The notes beneath the pieces were generated by a model. The model did no database searches and was not told where the DNA came from. It saw only the letters and a program-made list of their open reading frames with translations. A program made the position numbers and the translations under genes. A DNA stretch of 64,000 nucleotides, from assembly GCA_030340625.1 (NCBI GenBank), contig JAOPHQ010001998.1, positions 335,199 through 399,198 of the forward strand. Direction: 5' to 3'. Below, piece by piece: positions 25,876 through 50,725 of this stretch. Position 1 is the first letter of the stretch. Every line of letters starts with the position of its first letter. The stretch is from Merluccius polli (Eukaryota; Chordata; Actinopteri; Gadiformes; Merlucciidae).

Positions 25876-26622
25876 TGGGCGAGCGGTCATAATAAGCTAT
25901 AAATGCAGTGCATGCCCAAGCCCTTCAATAAAAATAATTGAAAATATTAATCTGGCAGTGTGTTCAATTATACAATACCTTAGTTCTACTGTTTTGGTCT
26001 TAAATCCGTGCCTAATCTGTCCCGTTTTGCTTGCGAAAAGCTGGAAAGCTGACAGCTTGTTTCGCGCATGCGCACTGTGACACCGAGTAGTACAGTTACT
26101 GCTAGAGGCCTTAGTTTACTGTAGATGAGCATTTTGAATGGCAAAAAAGCTGTCAATGAAGCAGCTTATCTGCCAACGCGCATGCGCAAACCTGACTTGT
26201 TTGAATTTTTCTTTTCTTCGCTCCGCTTGAGCGCGGCTGAACCTGGCTTGAGGCCACTTCATGGGCGAAAGCCAGTTCGGAATACTGTAAATTCCAACAT
26301 GTTGTTGGTAACTTTGTAGGCATGTGATTGTGTCATTTGATTGACCACGCTGGTTACGTTGTGTGGGCGCATCAAGCGTCATGTCAGTGCTGAATATTTC
26401 TGCTTTCATTTAGCCTACATATACACTGTAAATTCCAACACAAATTCCAGGTTGTTGGTAACATGGGGCAAGTGTGAGTGTGAGAGTGTCAAAATCGAGT
26501 TGATATAGTAGTTAAAAACCATATTATATATTTTTATTAATAAATAAATACCCCCCTTACGGGCGCGCATGGTATTGACACTTCAGCATGACCACAGTAA
26601 AAGGTCACCGCTCGCCACTGAT
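25874..26622. mobile_element. TIR element inserted in a (TA)n run
   Basis: The left end CATGGGCGAGCGGTCA and the right end complement CAGTGGCGAGCGGTGAC are inverted. Both sides are TA repeat (long on the left, about ten units at 26623-26639 on the right). This implies a TA or AT target duplication and insertion into a microsatellite. The inside repeats 'actgtaaattccaaca' twice (about 26284 and 26425). No transposase frame seen. Confidence 0.6.
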
Positions 26623-26739
26623 ATATATATATATATATAGTATAACAACCATTGCTATTGCGATTTTCCCACACCGAGGCCACCAAACGCCATCCCCTGG
26701 CTGAACCACAATGCTATCACCAGAGAACGCTATCCAGCT

Positions 26740-26983
26740 ACTACTACATTATTACTACTACTACTACTATTACTACTGCCACTACTACTACTACTACTAC
26801 TACTACTGCTACTAACACTACTACTACTACTACTAACACTACTACTACACTACTACCACACTACTGCTCCTACTACTACTACTCCTACTACTCTACTACT
26901 ACCACTGCTACTACTACTACTACTCCTAGTACTACTACTACAGTACTACTACTACTACTACTACAGTAGTAGTAGTAGCAGTA

Positions 26984-27031
<48 letters not shown>

Positions 27032-27080
27032 CACTGCTACTACTACTACTAGTACTACTACTACAGTACTACTACTACAC
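26740..27080 (+). repeat. (ACT/CTA)n trinucleotide array
   Basis: About 340 bp of imperfect ACT repeats, interrupted by CTCCTA, TGC and a short strand switch (TAGTAG) near 26965-26980. That switch makes the array partly self-complementary. Threonine- and valine-rich frames here are artefacts. Confidence 0.93.
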
Positions 27081-27379
27081 AAAATTTATAAAAACATGAA
27101 TATGCAATATCTTGTACTCCACATATTACGAAGTAACGCGGATATCAGGGACGACTCCGCTGGATTTCCCCAGCAGACGACTGGTTGTACTGGTTTGGGG
27201 GTGGGGCGGATGGGGGGGGGGGGGGGGGTATGTATGCAAGTTGTAGCAAGTTGAAGGATTCGCTGAAGTTCACTCGCGGTTGTCAACAAGTTGAATGTCA
27301 CAACTAACAACAACTACAACAACAACTACAACAACAACAACGACGACGACAACAACAAGTTGACATGCAACGCAATCCC

Positions 27380-27930
27380 CAATTCACGACGTGGCGCGGT
27401 GCGCGTCCGGTCGCGAGCTCCGACGTGTCAACCGAGGAGCGGCGTCCCAGCCTGCCGCCCTCCTCTCCTCTCCTCTGCCCTCCTCTCCTCTGCCCTCCTC
27501 TGCCCTCCTCTCCTCTGCCCTCCTCTCCTCTGCCATCTCCCTCCTCTCCTCTGCCATCCTCTCCCCTCTGCCTCTCCTCTGCCCTCCTCTCCTCTGCCCT
27601 CTCCTCTCCTCTGCCCTCCTCTCCCCTCTCCTCTGCCATCCTCTCCCCTCTCCTCTGCCCTCCTTTCCTCTCTTCTCCTCTCTCCTCTCCTCCTCTCTCC
27701 TCCTCTCCTCTGCAGCTAGCTGGGAGATAACAACAAGAGTCCGCCACGCGTTGTCTGGACACATGGCGGGGCCCCCGCTCGGCCTCGAAAATACCATAAC
27801 GCCATATTTATATATGTATATATATAACAGCAAGACGCGCAACTTGGTTGGACCGCGGCTTTTAACCGGAGACACACCGGGACAGGGGGGGGGGACGGGG
27901 TCGTGGGACGTGGTCTTACCTGACTCCCGC
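27380..27930. promoter_or_regulatory. CpG-rich segment, possible ORAI2 promoter
   Basis: CpG-dense sequence flanks the CT tract on both sides (27370-27450 and 27740-27910). It sits 3.3 kb upstream of the ORAI2 ATG on the - strand, where the missing 5' UTR exon could lie. This is inference from position and composition only. Confidence 0.3.
27455..27715 (+). repeat. Homopyrimidine minisatellite (TCCTCTGCCC-type)
   Basis: About 260 bp of almost pure C/T built from CTCTCCTCTGCCCTC modules in varied order. All six frames stay open through much of it because of composition, not coding. Confidence 0.95.
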
Positions 27931-28019
27931 GTGCCTTAGGGAGAAAGTGGACATGAATTATTAAGGAGGGGTCCGCTGTAGGGTGCAAGGTGTCCACTAT
28001 GCCGGCTACACCAATGTTT

Positions 28020-28100
28020 ATCTCCTTCTTCTTCTCCTTCTTTTCCTTCTTCTTCTGCTGCTGCTGCTGCTGCTGGTGATTCTTCTTCTGCTGTTTTATT
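28020..28100 (+). repeat. (CTT)n/(GCT)n short tandem repeats
   Basis: TTCTTCTCC-type repeats followed by about seven GCT units and more CTT. Confidence 0.9.
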
Positions 28101-28684
28101 GGCGGTTGTCAGACCGGCTTTAGGGCGCGTTGCCGCAACCCGCGGGACAGGAGTGTGTGGGTCGGTATTATGGACCTGAAGTCAAACAAACACGTCTTTA
28201 TATCCACGCGTTCAAGGAAACACGCGTGGATATAACGTAGGGATGAGCTGTGTTTGTGTTGAGGGATGAGCTCATGGGGGGGCCACGTTGTTGTTGTTGT
28301 TGCCATTCATCTGATGGAGGTACTACCGGTAGAAAGACCAGAGACAACAATAATATTATGTTATAAAAAATAAATAAAATAATTAAAATTAAAAATTAAT
28401 TTGTGCCCACCCCAATTAACGTTTTAAATCACGTTGCTTGAGGCTGCAGAGGTTGTGCGACAGCTTTACGGTGTTCATGTGTAGGCCTAATAGCTGCACA
28501 TGTGTGGTTGTGATAAATAGTATGTGCTGCTCTGTAGATATGTTTATTTATTTAATTATTATTACTACTATGGAGGCAGCTATATACGTCTGCAGCTATA
28601 TATCGTATCGTATCAGTAGCCGCACTACACCACAGGGTGGCGATATAATTCAAAAATATCAACTGAAAGGTCCACATAGAGATA

Positions 28685-29086
<402 letters not shown>

Positions 29087-29351
29087 CATTCACCGTCACG
29101 TCATTCAGTGGAGTGGAGTTAGTTAGTTAGCTAGTTAGTTTCACTTGAGTGAATTAACTAGCTAGCCAGCAATGGTAGACTGATAAACTTTCAACAAAAT
29201 GCTTTTCTTTCAATTCCAATTGTGTAAAGGGTTGAAATTCATGTTAAAATGAGGTACCCCTATATTTTTTAATTTTCATTGCAAGATTATCCTAGCCTCC
29301 CTGACAAAACACTGCCCTCTCTTCGGATGATCTCCACTGCCCTCTCCAATC

Positions 29352-29352
<1 letters not shown>

Positions 29353-29432
<80 letters not shown>
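29353..29432 (+). repeat. (CA)n microsatellite
   Basis: About 40 CA units, in opposite phase to the GT run 270 bp upstream. Confidence 0.98.
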
Positions 29433-29433
<1 letters not shown>

Positions 29434-29699
29434 ATCATTTTAGCCTCTTCTCCAGATTGTAGTGTGGGTCATTTACTGCAACATTTAACCCGATTCTCAT
29501 GTATTACTGCTTGACAGATCATTTATGCTACTGCCCACTGACATGGTTTTAAAGCTATTGTTATCCAATGTTTGCTCTCCAAACGTCTTAAAATGCACAT
29601 ATTTAGATCAGGGAAATCCATTTTTTTCGAGGGGGGGGGGCATGCCCCCGAACCCCCCTACCAAACTCTGTTTTTGGACCTTGGTATTTCTAAAACCCT

Positions 29700-30665
29700 G
29701 CATACAGCCCTGGTCGGAAGCCTTCTCCAAATCCACAAAACACATGTAGACTGGATGGGCAAACTCCTATGACCCCCCCTCCAGCAACCCAGCAAGGGTA
29801 AAGAGCTGGTCCACTGTTCCACAGCCAGGACAGAATCAGCATTGTTCCTCCTGGATCTGAGGTTCAACAATCGGTCGGAGCCTCCTTTCCAGCACCCTGG
29901 AGTAAACTTTCCCAGGGAGGCTGAGCAGTGTGATACCCTGATAATTGGAGCACTCCCTCCGGTCCCCCTTTTTAAAAATGGGAACCACCACCCTGGTCTG
30001 CCACTCTGCCACAGGCACTGTACTCGACCTCCACTCAACACTGAAGAGGTGTGTCAGCCAAGACAGCCCAAGAATGTCTAAAGCCTTCAGCATCTCAGGG
30101 TGAATCTCATCCACACCTGGCACCTTGCCACTGAGGAGTGGCAAGGTCCATGACTAGCACAGTAGTCCAATAACAAAGCACCACTCGGGTTCAGATTAGG
30201 CAGGCCATTTCTCCCAATAACCCCCCTCCTGGTTTCTCTATCGTTGCCCACGTGAGTGTTGAAGTCTCCCAGTAGAACTATAGAGTCCCGGAACCCTTTC
30301 CAAGATGGAACCCAGCAACTCCAAAAAGACAGAATACTCAGAACTGCTGTTCTGAGTATTCACACATCATAAGCACACACACATCTCCAGCACTGGTTCC
30401 TTCCCCGCCAGAGAGGTGACATTCCACGTCCATAGAACCAGTCTGTGATGCCAGGGGTCAAAACGCCCAGGTTCCTGCCTTTGCCTGTCGCCCAGCTTAC
30501 AATGCACCCAACCCCAATTCCTATCCCTGTGGGTGGTGGGCCCACAGGGCGGCGGCTCTATGTTGCACTTCAGGATGGGGCCCGGTTTCCTTTTTCCGGG
30601 CGAGGTGCTGCAGCTCCTTCTTGGCCGATTCATATTGGGTCTTTGAAAGATCCGAAGACCCAATA
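29700..30665 (-). mobile_element. APE-type LINE relic (endonuclease and reverse transcriptase pieces)
   Basis: On the - strand, 30663-30360 gives a frame with WNVTSLAGKEP, the start of an AP-endonuclease domain. In other frames at about 30300-30200 the endonuclease GDFN motif region is readable. At 30144-29836 the frame shows GKVPGVDEIHPEMLKALDI, then WQTRVVVPIFKKGDR and SNYQGITLLSLPGKVYSRVL, typical of non-LTR reverse transcriptase. The match runs out near RT motif A at about 29705. Frameshifts, stops and an internal deletion between endonuclease and RT show it is dead. The clade was not determined. Confidence 0.85.
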
Positions 30666-30719
30666 TCCTATCTAAAAATAAAACTATTTCTGTTCTCTTA
30701 CTTCATATGAGCTGTGTGC

Positions 30720-31740
30720 GTCAGTTAACAGTCCCCAGGGCAAGAAGAATACATGACAAGACTGAATTACTGAATTACAGATATCAGCAGTGATGTCACT
30801 GAAAACGACACTCGACTCATCACACATCCTAAATGACAATTGCAGATCTCCAACTCAGTTTTGACCACTCCAAATAATAGTTGCAGATATCTCAAACGTC
30901 ATTATGACTAGTCCGAATTGCTGTGCATGTTTCTCATGCAAGGCTTCCCACTGGATATTGGCCCAGCAAAGCATTTGAACAGTGTTAACAGAAGCAATGG
31001 TGGTTGCTGTTGTCGATAAGATAGGTATTTCTCGCTGACAGCTCCTGTCGTGAAAATGTAATTACAGATATCTAAAATTAGAGTTTTGACAAGGCAAAAT
31101 TAAATTACAGATATCTAAATTAGAGTTTTGACTTGGCATAATGAAGATGCAGATATCAGTAATGAATATCCAGTCTAGCTAGTAAATGTTAAAACGGCAT
31201 TCTATAGCGGTCTCATTAATAGAAAGTCCTTCTTGCGCCATGGTTTTTCCTTCTCGTCCTTCTCGCTCCATTTTCGCTCGTCATCCTCGCCCAAATGACC
31301 ATATTCATTTTGGATATGTCACCTAAATTACCATTTTGGATATGTAGCCTACGTAGGCCATTGAAGATATCAACAATTACATTTTGACTAGTGGAGATTA
31401 ATTTTTTGATCTCTAAAATTACATTCTGACTAGTTATACAAGGAATTGTAGATCTCAAATATAATTGTTACTAGTACGAATATAATATTTACTGGTTACA
31501 ACTTTATTTCAGATAGCCTATCTGAAATGCAATTCCAGATATCTGTAATGACATTCTTACTAGTTACAATTCCAAGCCGATATATCAATAATTTAATTTT
31601 GACTAGTCAGAATTGAATTTTAGATATCTACAATTCCATTTATGATATCTAATGTAAGAACAATTGTACATATCTACAATGAGCATTATGGATATGTTGG
31701 CTTGGAATTATAACTAGTCAAAAAGCAATTGTTGAAATCT
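30720..31740. repeat. Degenerate repeat field of AGATATCT / GACTAGT modules
   Basis: The words 'ttacagatatct', 'aattacatt' and 'ttgactagt' recur many times at irregular spacing, in both orientations. Two 'aaatgttaaaacggc' modules, one near 31186 and one near 31760, link it to the 39-bp array that follows. No coding potential. Confidence 0.75.
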
Positions 31741-32302
31741 ACTATTACCGCTACTGATTAAATGTTAAAACGGCTCGTCATAATTACCATTACTGATTAA
31801 ATGTTAAAACGGCTAGCCATAATTCCCACTACTGACTAAATGTTAAAACGGCTAGCCATAATTCCCACTACTGATTAAATGTTAAAACGGCTAGCCATAA
31901 TTCCCACTACTGACTAAATGTTAAAACGGCTTGCCATAATTCCCACTACTGACTAAATGTTAAAACGGCTTGCCATAATTCCCACTACTGACTAAATGTT
32001 AAAACGGCTAGCCATAATTCCCACTACTGACTAAATGTTAAAACGGCTTGCCATAATTCCCACTACTGACTAAATGTTAAAACGGCTAGCCATAATTCCC
32101 ACTACTGATCAAATGTTAAAACGGCTAGCCATAATTCCCACTACTGATTAAATGTTAAAACGGCTAGCCATAATTCCCACTACTGACTAAATGTTAAAAC
32201 GGCTTGCCATAACTCCCACTACTGACTAAATGTTAAAACGGCTTGCCATAATTCCCACTACTGACTAAATGTTAAAACGGCTTGCCATAATTCCCACTAC
32301 TG
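31741..32302 (+). repeat. 39-bp minisatellite, about 14 copies
   Basis: Unit of 39 bp made of TAATTCCCACTACTGACTAA followed by ATGTTAAAACGGCTAGCCA. Copies alternate GACTAA/GATTAA and CTAGCCA/CTTGCCA. The first two copies are the most diverged and the last is partial. Copies adjoin directly with no spacers, so this is not a CRISPR array. Confidence 0.95.
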
Positions 32303-33215
32303 TGTGGCTTGCCACACGGCGGAGACGTCTCGTTGCACACTGCCGCGTTCAAGTCACATCGGAGAAACCGGGAGAGCAGGCTTGTTCTGCTGTTGACGAT
32401 CGAATTGTCCTCATGCTGCTGTACTTCCGCCTTTTGTAGCAGTTGATCGGAGGGAAGGGTTGTCAAAAAAGTAGTATCCTTAAAGTGTAAAACATGCACA
32501 GGCCGACCTGCTTGGATTAATCATACGGGTATGCCAACTGCTTTACTGCATTACATTATTACATTTTTGAAATTAAGCATATTCATTTATATTAGAAATT
32601 CTCCGCATGAAACACATAACAAAGCATATGCAGTTGTTATGCATGTTTACAACAGCATATACGACGTTGCCTACACCGAGTCTGAAAATTAATATTTATT
32701 TATCTTTTTCTCTCCGAGTGTAGTCGAACGCGTCCTCCGTGAAGACCTTGGGATTCCGTTCTCCATCTTCCTACTGAGCTCACTTTGAGGCCAAATTCAA
32801 CTTCCCAGATTTCACGGCCTAGGCTCTCCAGGACCATCCACCTTGGGATTTAAGCGTTGGCGTTGACCATAAGCAGGTATATGTAACGCTCAACACATCC
32901 GTGCTGTTGTTTCGTGTGGATCAAGCTACTGTCAGGATATCAAGCTACATATTACGCGTTTTTTTTTTTTTTGGGGGGGGGGGGGGGGGTCTGGCTAGCG
33001 ACGGTGGATAACCTGATGGGCGTTTTCATTGTAATTTTGGACGACCTTTCCACTAAACGACCAGGGAGGCCGATGCTTTCCTTTTCACTGCCCCATGTAC
33101 AAGTATTCAGTAGTAGTAGCATTTCCTTAGCATGCCTTAACCGCCGCATGCTAACGTCTGCTAACGTCTGCTAGGCTGAACAGTGTGTGATGCCAAGCGG
33201 TCTGTGTTGGCTTGA

Positions 33216-33260
33216 AAGGTGGACATTGTGTGAACTTTTAGCTCACACAATGTCCACCTT
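33216..33260. repeat. Perfect hairpin, 18-bp arms, 9-nt loop
   Basis: AAGGTGGACATTGTGTGA at 33216-33233 pairs exactly with 33243-33260. Confidence 0.9.
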
Positions 33261-33789
33261 GTGTTTATCGTGCACCTTGTGTACATGGGGGGTGGGGGTG
33301 GGGGGGGTACTGTCAGTGTAAAGGAACGAGCTGGTGGTCTGGTCTTGTGTGGACTGGACTGGCGAAAACGGCGGCCAAGTCATTCGCGACGCAGTCAGGG
33401 TAGCGAGCCCAGTGTTTCTGGGTGCGCGGCTGCCAGCGGTATTACGGTAACAGCGTAATACGGAACACGTCATTACGAATACAGTTCCCGAAATATATAA
33501 AGTAGCAGCCCTTCAGGAGCTGGTTGTGCAATGTGTTGACATTGAAATGTGAGTTTTTTTCCCCCCCACATTGCATTTCACAAATCTGACACAAAGTTTC
33601 GTCTCGTTTCACTGTGTATTGGGCATAACTGCCATAACTGACCTGATCGACGTAAAAGGTCACTCGGAGGGTCTCCAAACAGAGACGCACCGTTGACCGC
33701 AACGATAGATGTGCCACTGAATGGACACACAGGCAGCATTGAGGTACAACGTGTACAGAATAACCACTGAACGTGATATGAGAATAATT

Positions 33790-34430
33790 AACGCTTTAAA
33801 CTGTTTCTGAACCCAACTGGTAATAACTGGAACACAAAGCGCGGGGCGAGCATAGCGGGCCCATGCAGGCCCTCAGCAGGCCCTCAGCATGGCGCCCGTC
33901 CTGGACGACAACCAATGCCGACATCAAAGTCTCTTCTAAAGCGACGGGGCCGACACCCCCAAATCTGTGGGGGTCGCAGGTCCGTGCCTCCCCATTGTCC
34001 ACAACAAAGTCTGGCTGAGCCGGGTGAGCTGGATTGGCGTGTGGGTTTCTGACGTGAGCCTGGGGACGGTGGCCCCCGATTGCAATGCCCCGGTGTCCCC
34101 CTGACGCACAGCTTCACCCGGTACCCAACGTCAGACGGCCGCTCCAACACGTCGCGGGGTCCCGCAGTCCCACCGAACGTCTGGTGAATTTGATGGGCGA
34201 GGCTCCCTTCTTTCCGAATGGGACGGTATTCCCACACCTTCTCAGGCGGAGGAGCGGCCCCGGCAACGAACGTTATACGCCCGCTTCTGCTTTGCCCCGG
34301 CGTCTTCCTGGAGCTGCGGGACAAAGTCGCGTGCCTACGACAGACGTTACTGGAGGTCCCGCATGTACTCCAAGCTTGGCTGTCCCGGCAGATTGTTATA
34401 GGGGTTCATACTAAAGGCGAAATCCACGGG
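33790..34430 (-). mobile_element. Degenerate Ty3/gypsy-type LTR retrotransposon, end of pol
   Basis: On the - strand, a broken frame reads toward 33890 through a Lys/Arg-rich helix (about 34350-34290), then EKVWEYRPIRKEG, then DVLERPSDVGYRVKL. This has the layout of the post-integrase C-terminal region of gypsy-type pol. Frames switch and stops occur, so it is a relic. No LTRs were identified. Identification is from motif style only. Confidence 0.55.
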
Positions 34431-34914
34431 CAGCCACCGCTGGTGGCTCCCTCCAGAACATGAGCTGCAGCTGTGATCCCAGTGCTCTCCTGCACTGGAA
34501 TCGCTGATGTCCCATTTCAAAAACGCTCAACCAGTCCGTCGCTCTGAGGATGGAGGGGCGCTGTCCTGGTTTTCCTCACCCCCATCCTCTAGCACACCTC
34601 AGCTCAAATACCGCCCTGATCACAGTGTAGATCCTCGGGGGCGGCGGTGAAAGGCGGCAGACTGCCACTTGCATGAGTGCCATGGCGGCAGCTTCGGCAG
34701 CCGGCGAGCCCCCGAGACTCCAGTGGGGAGCGGATTCTTCCATTTCCCAAACGTCAGGTTTGACAGCAGCAGGGTACTGCTGGTGGTAAATGCCGCTTAC
34801 TGGGGGGGACGGAGTAGCCGTCTTCTCCCGCTCTGCACGACGGTGCTTCAGTTCGATCCCCCTGCAGTGAAGTCCATCTCACAAAGCTCCTTCTCGTACC
34901 GTCTCATCGCAATT

Positions 34915-35390
34915 AGTGGTGTAGCAGTAGCCTGGCTCCGCCCTCCGACGTACTTCCGCTCAATTTTCATTTCCCTTCAGTACTCTGTCTGGGTTTTCGG
35001 CATATTCGCGGGTTTTCTCCCGGTAAAGTTTTACCTGTCCAATCAGCGAACAGGAGGCGCGGCCTGAGAACAGTGACGTAGAGGTCGTGCGCGAATTTCA
35101 GTTATTGAGCGTAAGTACGGAGGCGGGCGGAGGCTAATGCTAATGCTCACTGCATCTGCCGTTTGTATACTGCGCGCAACGTGGTTTCTGGCGCATGAAA
35201 TACGTCACGACCAAACGTTAGCGATTGGTTATGGCAGATTCGGAGTGGCACTGGGCAGATCCAATAGTTTTAAACTTCAACAGAGCACCCGCCTTCAATT
35301 AGTTAACAATTGTCAATGGTGAGTGGCCAGACTCTCTGTACAAATGAAATGTAGTACGAGAGGCTGGTGACCAGGCTAGTGTAGCGGTAC
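34915..35390. mobile_element. Possible MITE ('gtagcctggctccgcc')
   Basis: The left end 'gtgtagcagtagcctggct' and the right end 'gaccaggctagtgtagc' are roughly inverted. The interior 'acctgtccaatcagcgaaca' is a phrase seen in fish repeats. Boundaries uncertain. It could instead include the AP2B1 5' untranslated exon, since a GTAAGT donor-like site lies at 35111. Confidence 0.35.
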
Positions 35391-35639
35391 ATCGTGACAC
35401 GAATCATTGTGAAGCAAAGTTATCGAGAGATCCAAATTAGTTTTTTTATTGCATTATTTGAACAACTATCAACTTTTTACTAACCCACACGAGTACGTTT
35501 TAACTTGGATGGTTTAAGCCATTTTGGGTGGGGCCCGACATTTATCAACTACGTCTCATTGGCAACAGAGGACAATTCAATATGTTATGTTTGTAGCAAA
35601 AATAAATATTTTAACCCTTTGGAATAAAGACGAAATACC

Positions 35640-35830
35640 CATCTTTTAGGGATGTGCATCTCTCCTTTCAAGCACGATTGGATAAGCATCTCGATACATG
35701 GGTTTCTATACGATACAGCAACAACACTTTTAGTTTGAAAATGATTCGGTGCGATTCAATTTGAAAATCGATGTGATTCGGTTCGATGCAAACCGTGGCT
35801 TGGCTTGCACAAGTCGTAACCTCAGACTCT
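35640..35830 (+). repeat. Fish repeat 'agggatgtgcatctc...gatacatgggt'
   Basis: Contains 'agggatgtgcatctctcctt', 'ctcgatacatgggtttctat' and 'gattcggttcgatgcaaacc', phrases typical of an interspersed teleost element. Boundaries and class uncertain. Confidence 0.4.
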
Positions 35831-36503
35831 CCCAGTTCTCTAGTCTGTGGCAGACGCAGCGATGGGGGCAGGTGAACGCTTAAGATCGCTTCATTACAGA
35901 ACGTGAATTTTCTTACTTAAATCTCTCTAACTTGAAGGATCGATTTGATCGATGGATCAATCAACAGTCATTGACTTATTACTTGTTGATTTAGGTCCTT
36001 ATTTTACATACAATGAGTTGCATATAAAACAAGAATGTGTGTAAGTAAACATTCACAGCTCGTTCAGATTATTATAATATTTTTTTTAAGATCGCAGTTG
36101 CGGCACATGATAACTAATGCTTCACGAGGAGACATTTCATGTGAGATCTGAATATATTTAAAGAAAACAAATATATTTTTTATATATTTATATATGTATT
36201 TCTTTTAAATATGTTTATATCTCTAGCTTATTGTTAACATTCATAGTCCTATAATTTAATCTACATTTGGCAATCTGTTCAAATATATTTTCATGATATC
36301 TGCTTGATGATAAACAGTAAATGAGAATTATCCATGCTGACATATTGAACAACATGTCTCACCAACTAACATTGTGCAAGCTTCCTTTAGCCTGTGACCA
36401 GATTGTTTTTTTCTAATGCAGTCCAATGTTGTGTAGTCTTTGTGGATGCCTTTTTTCTAGCTTACTCTGTGTTTCTCATCCATAGACTCAAAAGACCACA
36501 GTC

Positions 36504-50725
<14,222 letters not shown>

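Noticed and set aside
26652..27082. Thr-rich and Val-rich frames
   Set aside because: Trinucleotide repeat read on either strand.
27291..27939. Long overlapping open frames in several phases
   Set aside because: They are produced by the CT minisatellite, which lacks stop codons on either strand.
31741..32302. CRISPR-like direct repeats
   Set aside because: The units adjoin without spacers and the setting is a vertebrate genome; it is a minisatellite.
33884..34414. Overlapping 110-146 residue frames as a new gene
   Set aside because: Frame switches and motif style fit a decayed gypsy pol end; no exon borders were seen.
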